Shown: positions 1 through 6,490, counted from the stretch's first letter. The stretch is DNA of 8,038 nt from Acidobacteriota bacterium (GCA_028875135.1 JAPPFQ010000261.1:1-8038); one strand, 5' to 3'. A program made the numbers and translations. The notes: a model not told the origin generated them from the sequence alone.

Positions 1-205
1 CCCGGGAGCGCGGGCGTCTCGCCCGCATGCTGTTCCGTCGCGTTCCGCTCAGTTTGCCTGCGATGGCGCTCCCGGCACCCTGCGTGCGGGATCGCGATGT
101 GCGCTGCCGAAGCAGAGTCCTGGGGCCGTTGCCGGTCCATCCGGGTCGACGAAATGGGCGAGGCTATGCCAGAATTTGTGCGGGCGGGACGCCCGCGCTC
201 CCGGG
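1..205. repeat. Inverted-repeat-bounded element with REP-like palindromic ends
   Basis: Bases 1-27 and 179-205 are inverted copies of each other, matching at 26 of 27 positions. Each arm also folds on itself: 10-26 is a 7-bp perfect stem (GCGGGCG/CGCCCGC) with a TCT loop, and 180-196 has the same stem with a GGA loop, where the single arm mismatch lies. The roughly 150 bases between the arms show no convincing gene. Read rightward, the right arm would encode the peptide AGGTPALPG, a string I associate with spurious ORFs over dispersed repeats in metagenomic and planctomycete- or acidobacterium-like genomes; this is from memory and was not searched. The arrangement resembles a REP doublet (REPIN) or a small MITE. 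The left arm starts exactly at the window edge, so the true left boundary is unknown. No target-site duplication can be checked. Confidence 0.6.
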
Positions 206-352
206 TGAGCTTGATTCCGTGACGTCGTCGCAGCAAAGGAGGTCCATCGGTCTTTGTGTTTATCGGTGGTTCGTGTTCAGTAGCGAACGGCAGATTTCCC
301 TTTGTTTGATCCGCCGGGCAGGCCGGGGGCCGGACTTGGCTGAAGTGCAGGT
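206..352. other. Upstream region of the SnoaL-like gene, no gene seen
   Basis: This stretch lies between the inverted-repeat element and the SnoaL-like gene. It contains a textbook anti-SD complement, AAGGAGGT, at 236-243, but no ATG follows at a useful distance. A GTG at 256 would open only a 17-codon ORF ending at 309. I see no sigma70-like promoter with good boxes. A GC-rich run near 310-335 contains CCGG-GGG-CCGG, too short to call a terminator. The promoter of the downstream gene presumably lies here or inside the element, but it is not recognisable. Confidence 0.4.
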
Positions 353-355
353 ATG

Positions 356-360
356 GGAGG
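356..360 (+). promoter_or_regulatory. Shine-Dalgarno site that sets the SnoaL-like start
   Basis: GGAGG ends 7 bases before the ATG at 368. An in-frame ATG at 353 would place this site inside the coding sequence and has no comparable site upstream of itself, so 368 is preferred. Confidence 0.7.
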
Positions 361-367
361 AAACGAG

Positions 368-952
368 ATGGGTGCGTTATACCCGGCCAGACGAATACCT
401 TGGGCAACAGCCCTCTGTCTGTCGCTGATTCTGCTTCCGGGCGCGGTCTTGCCTGACCGGCTGCCGCGGGCCACCGGCGGCTCACCCGAGGCTCGTCCCG
501 GAGTGGTTCAAGAAGATGGGGCCCCCGAGAGCGAAGAAGCAAAATTCAGCGGCGAGGAGTTGGAGGTATTTCGGGTGAACCGGCGCTTCTACCAGGCGGT
601 TTCCGACCAGAGCCTCCGAACCATGGGAAGGGTCTGGCTTCAGGAGCCGTGGGTCCAATGCGTGCATCCGAGTTGGGAACTGCTGACGGGTTGGAAGAGG
701 ATTCGCAAGAGCTGGGCCACCATCTTCCGCAATACCGAGCACATGAAGATCCGGGCGACCGAGGTTTCGATCCGGGTGAATGGGGACTTCGCCTGGGTGT
801 CCTGCCTGGAGAACATAGAGACATTCCAGAACGCCAACTTCAGCCGTTCTCAGGCTCAGGGAACCAACCTCTTTTTCAGGGTCAAGGGGAGGTGGCACCT
901 GGTCCACCACCACGCCTCGCCCATTACTGTCCGGCCTGGGGATGCCCTCTGA
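368..952 (+). CDS. Secreted SnoaL-like / NTF2-fold protein (nuclear transport factor 2 family)
   Basis: This 194-residue protein has two parts. The N-terminus (about residues 1-30) has Arg residues, then a hydrophobic stretch (ATALCLSLILLPGAVL), consistent with a Sec signal peptide or anchor; there is no convincing lipobox. A low-complexity Pro/Glu/Gly-rich linker runs to about residue 60. The remaining 130 residues match the SnoaL_3/DUF4440 pattern: VNRRFYQAV near the start, CVHPSWELLTGW (about 98-109), an I..SW..IF.NT segment, GDFAWVSCLE (about 139-148), then TNLFFRVKGRWHLVHHHASP at the end. Family members without a signal are often about 130-150 residues, so the exported form with a linker is less usual. 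The NTF2 fold is a cone-shaped pocket used by enzymes and binding proteins alike, so the fold does not give a substrate. The gene stands alone, 377 bases before the NHL gene. Fold assignment is fairly sure; activity is unknown. Confidence 0.82.
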   Translation: MGALYPARRIPWATALCLSLILLPGAVLPDRLPRATGGSPEARPGVVQEDGAPESEEAKFSGEELEVFRVNRRFYQAVSDQSLRTMGRVWLQEPWVQCVHPSWELLTGWKRIRKSWATIFRNTEHMKIRATEVSIRVNGDFAWVSCLENIETFQNANFSRSQAQGTNLFFRVKGRWHLVHHHASPITVRPGDAL

Positions 953-1180
953 GAAGATCGAGTATTCCAAATCAGTCGACATTCGAGCCTCTTGCAAAAT
1001 TCGGAATGGAGCGCGACATTGGAGTGGCAAGAGGGATGTTCCGGTGGTAACGCCCCGACGGCAATGACATTCTTGAAACAACAGGGAGCGGACTTGTCCC
1101 TCCACTGACCCGTTTTCTCGCCTTTCCGGACATAAACTCCCGCTACCTGCCGAGGTTTGCAGAAGGCTCACGGCAAAAAA

Positions 1181-1211
1181 TTGTAATAAATACCCGTTTC
1201 AATTGTTTATA
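1181..1211 (+). promoter_or_regulatory. Candidate sigma70-like promoter of the NHL gene
   Basis: TTGTAA at 1181-1186 is a 4/6 match to a -35 box. TTTATA (1206-1211) or the overlapping GTTTAT (1205-1210) is a possible -10 box, at an 18-19-base spacing. The boxes lie in the only AT-rich island upstream of the gene. A start near 1218 would give a leader of about 110 bases that opens with the hairpin at 1219. The matches are weak and the spacing is slightly long, so this is a guess from composition and position. Confidence 0.3.
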
Positions 1212-1218
1212 GGGGTAA

Positions 1219-1237
1219 GGGCAGGAGAATCCTGCCC
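1219..1237 (+). repeat. Perfect 8-bp hairpin in the NHL gene leader
   Basis: GGGCAGGA (1219-1226), loop GAA (1227-1229), TCCTGCCC (1230-1237). The stem is perfect and flanked by further G and C runs. No T-tract follows, so it is a poor terminator. It sits about 90 bases before the start codon of the NHL gene, where it could act as a 5' stabilising stem or protein-binding site. It could equally be a copy of a dispersed short palindrome unrelated to the gene. Confidence 0.5.
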
Positions 1238-1312
1238 CCAAGGCAAATCCCGTTGGCAGTCGGAGGGGCGACGGAGATTCCAGCGGCACTGCATGATGTC
1301 GGAGGTCTTCTC

Positions 1313-1320
1313 GGAGGAGG
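1313..1320 (+). promoter_or_regulatory. Extended Shine-Dalgarno site of the NHL gene
   Basis: GGAGGAGG directly abuts an ATG at 1321 and lies 9 bases before a second in-frame ATG at 1330. The spacing favours 1330 as the start. With the upstream GGAG of the run, 1321 would have only about 3 bases of spacing, which is poor though not impossible. Confidence 0.6.
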
Positions 1321-1329
1321 ATGAACATC

Positions 1330-4300
1330 ATGGTTCTTGGAACACGACTGAAGACTTCTCTTGCAATCGTTGCAGCAGGCTCCGTCCTTGCGGTGCCGGA
1401 GGTGACCTATGCGCAAAGTACCGATGGACCAACGGCAAAGGGCGCCATTGCAGAGCAGAGGCTGAGAGTGGAAGGCTGGTCTGTGGCGTTGAACGTGCGG
1501 GAGTCCTTCGAAGCTTCGGGTGCTTTGGTCATAACGGCGGATTCATTGGACGAAACCGTGGCGACGGCAAGCGCGAAGGACGAGACGGTGACCATCGTGC
1601 CTGTGAAAAAGGGCGCCACCATCGTCGAGGTGGTGGCGCAAAATTCCGCGGGATCGGCCCTCCAGCGCATCCCGGTGACGGTCGGCGCGGCCGTACCTCC
1701 AATGGCCTACAGACTCGAGACCGTTGCGGCCACCAAGTATCGAATCACCAATCCACAGGATGTGGCAGTGGATGGCGACGGCAATCTCTACGTCGTGGAA
1801 TCGTTGGTGCCGCAAGGTCATCGCATCCACAAGGTGGATGCCGCCACCGGGACCGTCAATATCATCGCCGGCACCGGGGAGGACGGCTATAGCGGGGACG
1901 GCGGCCCGGCTCTCCAAGCTCGACTCAACCAGCCCGAGGGCTTGGCGGTAGACAGCCGCCACAACCTCTACGTTGCCGACTTCTTCAACCACCGTGTCCG
2001 CAAGGTGGACCCTGCAACGGGAACGATCAGCACGATTGCCGGCACGGGAGAGCAGGGCTACAGCGGAGACGGCGGCCCGGCCTCCGAGGCCAGGTTGTCA
2101 CTCCCCGCGGACGTGGCGGTGGATGCCGACGGCAGCGTCTACATTGCCGAAGGCAGCCGCGTCCGCAAGGTAGATGCCGTTACGGGGACGATCAGCACGA
2201 TTGCCGGCATGGAGGGGCATGACTGTAGCGGGGGCAGCGGTCCGGCTACCGAGGTCGGGTTGTGTTCCCCTGATGGCTTGGCGGTGGATGGCGACGGTAG
2301 CGTCTACATCTCGGACGGCAACTTCCTCCGCAAAGTGGATGCCTTTACGGGAATCATCCACACGGTCGCGGGACGTGACTACGTCGGGAGTGCGGCAGGT
2401 GAAGGGAATGTCGGGGATGGTGGTCCGGCCACCGGGGCCCAATTGGGAGATCCTTTCAGTGTGGCTGTGGACGGCGACGGCAACGCTTATATCGCGGATG
2501 GCCGGAACCACCGCATCCGCAGAGTGGACGCCTTCACGGGGATCATCGATACCATCGCCGGCACGGGAGAGCAACGCTGCTGCCGGAGTGGTGGCCCAGC
2601 CACCGAGATCGAGGTGTCATACCCCAATGGCATAGCGGTGGACGCGTCCGGCAACGTCTATTTCACCGAGACCTGGGGCCCCTACATCTCGAACGTTTCA
2701 GGGAGGAGCGAACAAGACCGTGTCCGCGTGTTGAAGCCTCTCTCGGGGGTGACGCTGAGGACGCCGGACGCCACCGTAGACGTGTCGGGGTATTTCTCAG
2801 GCTTCGATGCTGTCGGCTACGAGGTGGAATCGTCAGACGGGATCGTGGAGACGGTGCGAGTGATGGGAAGCTACGTGACCCTCTCGGCCCTGAACGCCGG
2901 TGAGGGTGTCATCACGGTGACAGCGGTCGGTTCGGACGGAACGCGAGCCACCCGGACTATCCCCGTGTCGGTCGATGCGGCGGTGTTGGCCTATACGATC
3001 AGCACTCTGACGGGGAACAGCTACGTTTGGGACGGTGAGCCGGCCACCCGGGCCTGGCTGGAATCTCCCGGCGCCGTGGCGACGGACGCCATCGGCAACC
3101 TCTACATCGTGGACCGGGGTCACCACCGCATCCGCAGAGTGGACGCCTTCACCGGGAGGATCGGCACGGTCGCCGGCACCGGGGAGGCGGGTTACGGCGG
3201 GGACGGCGGTCCGGCCACCGAGGCCATGTTGTCATTTCCTGATGGCGTAGCGGCGGATGCTGCCGGCAACGTCTACATTGCGGACGGAAACCACCGCATC
3301 CGCAAGGTGGATGCCGCTACGGGGACGATCGGCACGATCGTGGGCACAGGAGAGCGGGGTTACGGCGGAGACGGCGGCCCCGCTGCCGAGGCCATGTTGT
3401 CACTCCCTGGCGGCGTGGCAGCGGATGGAGTCGGCAATCTCTACATTGCGGACACCTTCAACGACCGCATCCGCAAGGTGGACGCCTTTACTGGGATCAT
3501 CAGCACCATCGCGGGCGGGGAATGGGGCTACAGCGGCGATGGCGGTCCGGCCACCGAGGCCATGTTGAAGTCGCCCGCGGGCGTGGCCGTGGACGGCGCC
3601 GGCAACCTCTACATCGCGGACTATCTGAACAGCCGCGTCCGCAAGGTGGATGCCGCCACGGGGGTTATCGGAACCGTCGCGGGCACGGGACGACGTGGCA
3701 ACAGCGGGGACGGCGGCCCGGCCACCGAGGCTCGACTCGTTCCCCGGTATGTGGCCGTGGATGGCGCCGGCAACCTCTACGTTACCAGCGGCAACCGCAT
3801 CCGCAGGGTGGATCCGGCCGGCACCATCAGCACCATCCCCCATGAGGTCAATCCGTTGTCTCTTCGAGGTCTGGCGGTCGATCGAAAGGGCGATGTGTAT
3901 TTCACGCAGTCTTTCACCAACCTCGTTCGCAAGTTCGATCCCGCTGCGGGGACCACCCTGACCGTCGCCGGCGGTGGGTGGGTGGATCATTTCCTGGTCC
4001 ACCTCGGGAAGCTCTCCAACCCTCTGAGCGTAGCCGTGGATTCCTTCGGCAACGTCTACGTCGCCGACACCCAGAACCAGCGCATTCGCAGGGTGAGCGG
4101 CTTCGGGGGAGGGATCGGCACCATTGCGGGAACCGGAGAGCGGGGCTACGGCGGGGACGGCGGCCCGGCCACCCAGGCCATGTTGGCATCCCCCAAAAGT
4201 CTGGCGGTGGACTCTGCCGGTAACCTCTATTTTGCGGACGGTTGGAACCGCCGTATCCGCAAGGTGGATGCCGCCACGAGGACGATCAGCACGATCGCGG

Positions 4301-5007
4301 GTACAGGAGATCGGGGCTACGGCGGAGACGGCGGACCGGCCACCCAGGCCCGGTTGAGCCCGAGCGGTGTGACGGTGGACGGCGCCGGCAACCTCTACAT
4401 TGCGGACGGCGGGAACAACCGCATCCGCAAGGTGGATGCTGCTACAGGGACAATTAGCACAATCGCGGGCACAGGAGAGTGGGGCTACAGTGGGGATGGC
4501 GGCCCGGCTGCCGAGGCCAGGTTGGCATTCCCTGATGACGTGGCGGTGGACGCTGCCGGCAACGTTTACATCTCAGACAGTTCGAACAACTGCATCCGCA
4601 GGGTGGATGCCGCTACGGGGACGATCAGCACGATCGCTGGCACGGGGGAGCAGGGCTACGGCGGGGACGGCGGCCCAGCCACCGAGGCCGGGTTGTACTT
4701 CCCGGGTGGCGTGGCGGTGGATGGCTCCGGCAACGTCTACATCGCAGACTCCGTGAACCACCGCATCCGCAAGGTGGATGCGGCCACGGCGACCATCAGC
4801 ACCATTGCCGGCACCGGGGAGGGAGGCTATGGCGGGGACGGCGGTCCGGCCACCGGGGCTCGGTTGAGCTTCCCCGGTGGCGTAGCGGTAGGCTCCGACT
4901 GCAGAGTCTTCATTGCGGATTCGGAGAACCACCGAATCCGCGTATTGAAGCCCAACCCGGCATTGGAGTCCGGCGGATGCACATCGGCGCCATCAGCAGG
5001 AAGGTGA
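1330..5007 (+). CDS. Giant secreted protein with two Ig-like segments and 18 NHL propeller blades
   Basis: A 1225-residue protein (1228 from the ATG at 1321; residue numbers here use 1321). Residues 4-31 form a Sec signal peptide ending near TYA|QS. Residues 46-139 are a beta-rich Ig/cadherin-like segment. Residues 142-476 are six NHL repeats of about 55 residues. Residues 477-560 are a second Ig-like segment. Residues 580-1212 are twelve more NHL repeats, then a short Cys-containing tail. The blade pattern is roughly L..P.GVAVD..GNLYIAD..NHRIRKVDA.TG.ISTIAGTGE.GY.GDGGPATEA. Both propeller blocks end in R(V/I)RVLKP. NHL domains bind protein, RNA or carbohydrate ligands; in some families they are enzymes (peptidyl-glycine lyase). 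I see no transmembrane segment after the signal, no LPXTG, and no recognised C-terminal sorting domain. The likely role is an extracellular or periplasmic binding scaffold; the ligand is unknown. The gene converges on the DUF1501 operon and appears to be a single-gene unit. Confidence 0.88.
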   Translation: MVLGTRLKTSLAIVAAGSVLAVPEVTYAQSTDGPTAKGAIAEQRLRVEGWSVALNVRESFEASGALVITADSLDETVATASAKDETVTIVPVKKGATIVEVVAQNSAGSALQRIPVTVGAAVPPMAYRLETVAATKYRITNPQDVAVDGDGNLYVVESLVPQGHRIHKVDAATGTVNIIAGTGEDGYSGDGGPALQARLNQPEGLAVDSRHNLYVADFFNHRVRKVDPATGTISTIAGTGEQGYSGDGGPASEARLSLPADVAVDADGSVYIAEGSRVRKVDAVTGTISTIAGMEGHDCSGGSGPATEVGLCSPDGLAVDGDGSVYISDGNFLRKVDAFTGIIHTVAGRDYVGSAAGEGNVGDGGPATGAQLGDPFSVAVDGDGNAYIADGRNHRIRRVDAFTGIIDTIAGTGEQRCCRSGGPATEIEVSYPNGIAVDASGNVYFTETWGPYISNVSGRSEQDRVRVLKPLSGVTLRTPDATVDVSGYFSGFDAVGYEVESSDGIVETVRVMGSYVTLSALNAGEGVITVTAVGSDGTRATRTIPVSVDAAVLAYTISTLTGNSYVWDGEPATRAWLESPGAVATDAIGNLYIVDRGHHRIRRVDAFTGRIGTVAGTGEAGYGGDGGPATEAMLSFPDGVAADAAGNVYIADGNHRIRKVDAATGTIGTIVGTGERGYGGDGGPAAEAMLSLPGGVAADGVGNLYIADTFNDRIRKVDAFTGIISTIAGGEWGYSGDGGPATEAMLKSPAGVAVDGAGNLYIADYLNSRVRKVDAATGVIGTVAGTGRRGNSGDGGPATEARLVPRYVAVDGAGNLYVTSGNRIRRVDPAGTISTIPHEVNPLSLRGLAVDRKGDVYFTQSFTNLVRKFDPAAGTTLTVAGGGWVDHFLVHLGKLSNPLSVAVDSFGNVYVADTQNQRIRRVSGFGGGIGTIAGTGERGYGGDGGPATQAMLASPKSLAVDSAGNLYFADGWNRRIRKVDAATRTISTIAGTGDRGYGGDGGPATQARLSPSGVTVDGAGNLYIADGGNNRIRKVDAATGTISTIAGTGEWGYSGDGGPAAEARLAFPDDVAVDAAGNVYISDSSNNCIRRVDAATGTISTIAGTGEQGYGGDGGPATEAGLYFPGGVAVDGSGNVYIADSVNHRIRKVDAATATISTIAGTGEGGYGGDGGPATGARLSFPGGVAVGSDCRVFIADSENHRIRVLKPNPALESGGCTSAPSAGR
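1456..1731 (+). repeat. Ig-like segment 1 of the NHL protein (duplicated in segment 2)
   Basis: Residues about 46-137 are beta-rich and read like the Ig/cadherin-like domains common in large secreted bacterial proteins: NVRESFEASGALVITADS, a middle DETVTIVPVKKG, then a final strand RIPVTV. The pattern aligns by eye with the segment at 2740-3015, including the linker to the first blade (PMAYRLETVAAT here, VLAYTISTLTG there). Confidence 0.6.
1744..2748 (+). repeat. NHL block 1: six tandem blades
   Basis: Blades start at residues 142, 202, 259, 314, 375 and 432 of the NHL protein. The DNA period is about 165-180 bases. Near-exact tracts recur; for example 2023-2044 and 2188-2209 are identical over 22 bases. 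Blades 3-5 have lost parts of the GYSGDGGPAT linker: blade 3 reads GHDCSGGSGPAT, blade 4 has an insertion before GDGGPAT, and blade 5 reads QRCCRSGGPAT. Blade 6 lacks the ISTIAG strand and ends in RVRVLKP, as expected for a closing blade. Confidence 0.85.
2740..3015 (+). repeat. Ig-like segment 2 of the NHL protein
   Basis: Residues about 474-565 contain VDVSGYFSGFDAVGYEVESS, VTLSALNAGEGVITVTAVGS and RTIPVSV. They separate the first and second NHL blocks and match segment 1 by eye in strand order and in the closing R-IPV-V strand. The VDVSGYFSG motif is characteristic of cadherin-like/Ig-like units in secreted proteins of environmental bacteria. Confidence 0.65.
3058..4956 (+). repeat. NHL block 2: twelve tandem blades
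   Basis: Blades start at residues 580, 637, 693, 749, 806, 846, 898, 955, 1012, 1068, 1125 and 1182. Most are 56-57 residues long (168-171 bases). The fifth and sixth (806-897) are irregular, shorter and lack GDGGPAT. The last lacks ISTIAG and ends in RIRVLKP. The preceding YTISTLTG..WDGEPATRAWL looks like the detached outer strand of a blade, which would close the ring. Twelve blades fit two six-bladed propellers better than one ring. Confidence 0.85.
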
Positions 5008-5085
5008 ACGGGGCCGTTCCAAAGGTGTATCCTCAATGCCGCTGCTTGCGTCTTCTTCCGGTGTTGGCCTCGCCCTGAAATTTCC

Positions 5086-5111
5086 GGCATCGGCGCTTCG
5101 GCTCCAATGCC
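5086..5111. terminator. Hairpin between convergent genes, possible bidirectional terminator
   Basis: On the plus strand GGCAT..GG.GC pairs with GC.CC..ATGCC around a TTCG loop closed by C-G, the classic stable UUCG tetraloop. One C-A and one C-T mismatch interrupt the stem. On the minus strand the C-A becomes a T-G wobble, so the fold is slightly better there. It lies 20 bases after the DUF1501 stop and 78 bases after the NHL stop. No proper U-tract follows on either strand, so intrinsic termination is uncertain. Confidence 0.4.
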
Positions 5112-5131
5112 ATCCTGTTCAATAAGACCTT

Positions 5132-6478
5132 TCAGATCAACTCCTCAATCGGCTGACCGGTCTCGTCGTCGAGGGCATTGGCGATCTTTACCGGGCGGCC
5201 TATGGGGCTCATGTATTCCTTGGTCCAATCGATTCCCAGGGCCTTGTAGATAGTGGCGTAGAGGTCGCCCATGGAAATCATGCGCTCGGCCACGTAGGCG
5301 CCGCGTTCGTCGCTGGCCCCCACCACCTGGCCTCCCCGAATACCGCCGCCTCCGATTGCCAGCGACCAGCAGTGAGGCCAATGGTCTCGTCCGGCCTTTG
5401 AGTTGTGGTGGGGCGATCTGCCGAATTCACCCATCACGATGACCACGGTGGAATCCAGCAGGCCTCGCTGCTCGAGGTCTTCCAGCAGGGTGGGGAGTGC
5501 TCGGTCCAGGCCCGGGACCATCTTGTCCTTGTGGCGTTCGTCGTTGTCGGAGTGGGTGTCCCAGCCGTTCAGCTCGTGGCCGGCAGCCGTGACGAAGCGG
5601 GCGCCCGCTTCAACCAGCCTGCGAGCCAGCAGCAGGCTCTGGCCGAAGCTGCCCCTCCCGTACGCCTCTCTGATCTTTTCAGGCTCGCGGCTCAAGTCGA
5701 AGGCCTGGCGGGTTTCCGGTGTCAGGATCATCTGCAGGGCCTGCTGGGTGAATCGATCCATGGCCAGGTGCTCGGCCCTTTCGATCTTGCTGCGATACAT
5801 TCTGTCGACCAGTTTCAACAGGGAACGCCGGTCCCGCAAGCGTTCAACCGTCAGCGATTTCGGAAGAGCCAGGTCCGAGATCTGGAAGTCCTCCTTGCTG
5901 GGATCGGGAACCACCATGGGGTCGTAAGCCGGATCCAGAAAGGCGCCCTTGGTATATTGGCCGTAGGAAGCCGTTTTCCAGGTGTCGGGAACCAGCACGT
6001 TGGCGGGAACGTTGTTGCGGGCCCCCAGTTCCTTGGTGACGATGGTGCCCAGGCTGGGAAACTGCATGGCGGCGGTGGGACGGTGTCCGGTCAGCGCGTA
6101 ATAGGTGCCCTGGCCGTGGTTGTTTTCTTCGGTGTGGACCGATCGGAGGAGAGCCAGTTTGTCCATCTGCCCGGCCACCCGTGGAAGCAGCTCGGAAACC
6201 TGAATTCCCGCCACGTTGGTCGAGATGGGCCTGAAGCTGCTGTTGGGCTTGGGGTCCCAGGTATCCACGTGGCTGGGACCTCCTTCCAGCCAGACCAGGA
6301 TGCAGGCCTGGGCCTTCCCCTGCTTGCGGGAGTCCTTGGCTCCGGCAGCCTGCAGGCTCCGGAAATTCAGAAATTGGGGCAGGCTGATTCCGAGAAGGCT
6401 GAGAGAGCCGACTCGAAGGAAGTGGCGTCGCTTCAGAAGCTCCGGAGTAACCGTCAAACACCCTGCGTTTCGCATCAT
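5132..6478 (-). CDS. DUF1501 family protein with Tat-type signal
   Basis: This 448-residue protein starts at 6478, chosen because AGGAG lies 7 bases upstream; ATGs at 6538 and 6514 are also in frame, but that at 6538 would overlap the upstream gene. The N-terminus has a twin-arginine motif, KRRHFLRVG (RR at 17-18), then a hydrophobic stretch (SLSLLGISL), so export by Tat is expected. DUF1501 landmarks follow in order: GGPSHVDTWDPKP (66-78), NNHGQGTYYALTGHRP (119-134), GWDTH (305-309), GEFGRSP (350-356), GRDHW (363-367), and a MGDLYATIYKALGID tail. The family is related to the alkaline phosphatase/sulfatase superfamily. I see the conserved Asp/His residues but no sulfatase CxPxR motif. It is the second gene of a probable operon with the DUF1549/1553 gene. 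Length and motifs are complete. The substrate is not known for the family. Confidence 0.9.
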   Translation of the reverse strand: MMRNAGCLTVTPELLKRRHFLRVGSLSLLGISLPQFLNFRSLQAAGAKDSRKQGKAQACILVWLEGGPSHVDTWDPKPNSSFRPISTNVAGIQVSELLPRVAGQMDKLALLRSVHTEENNHGQGTYYALTGHRPTAAMQFPSLGTIVTKELGARNNVPANVLVPDTWKTASYGQYTKGAFLDPAYDPMVVPDPSKEDFQISDLALPKSLTVERLRDRRSLLKLVDRMYRSKIERAEHLAMDRFTQQALQMILTPETRQAFDLSREPEKIREAYGRGSFGQSLLLARRLVEAGARFVTAAGHELNGWDTHSDNDERHKDKMVPGLDRALPTLLEDLEQRGLLDSTVVIVMGEFGRSPHHNSKAGRDHWPHCWSLAIGGGGIRGGQVVGASDERGAYVAERMISMGDLYATIYKALGIDWTKEYMSPIGRPVKIANALDDETGQPIEELI

Positions 6479-6485
6479 TGTCAAT

Positions 6486-6490
6486 CTCCT
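6486..6490 (-). promoter_or_regulatory. Shine-Dalgarno site that sets the DUF1501 start
   Basis: AGGAG on the minus strand ends 7 bases before the ATG at 6478 and lies in the 43-base gap after the upstream stop (6522-6524). This favours the shorter protein, whose Tat motif then starts about 16 residues in, as expected. Confidence 0.7.

Larger units (their letters stand above)
953..1320. other. Long intergenic region before the NHL gene
   Basis: No convincing coding sequence is present: the open frames crossing it are extensions of antisense or out-of-frame readings of the flanking genes. No clear terminator with a U-tract follows the SnoaL-like stop at 952; the best small fold, GGAC-TT-GTCC near 1090, has only 4 bp. 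Bases 1171-1211 form an AT-rich island in an otherwise GC-rich window and probably carry the promoter of the NHL gene. A hairpin at 1219-1237 and an extended Shine-Dalgarno sequence at 1313-1320 follow. Confidence 0.5.

Noticed and set aside
236..309. AAGGAGGT followed by a 17-codon GTG frame (256-309), a possible leader peptide
   Set aside because: Spacing of 12-13 bases is too long, there is no ATG, and the peptide has no recognisable regulatory codon run.
27..428. Rightward 133-residue open frame across the left inverted repeat
   Set aside because: It is Arg/Pro-rich, has no recognisable domain, lacks a Shine-Dalgarno, runs through both palindromic regions, and overlaps the better supported SnoaL-like gene in another frame.
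1080..1110. Short GGAC-TT-GTCC fold as terminator of the SnoaL-like gene
   Set aside because: Only 4 bp with a 2-base loop and no T-run after it.
482..1171. Leftward 229-residue open frame opposite the SnoaL-like gene
   Set aside because: Antisense shadow of a gene with clear domain matches; no domain features of its own.
1203..1892. Rightward 229-residue frame overlapping the start of the NHL gene
   Set aside because: Out-of-frame reading of the NHL coding sequence; composition is Arg/Gly-rich, typical of a shifted frame in GC-rich DNA.
1744..4956. Possible CRISPR-like or satellite array suggested by the regular DNA repeats
   Set aside because: The period is a multiple of three, the frame is open throughout, and the units translate to NHL blades; there are no constant repeats separated by unique spacers.
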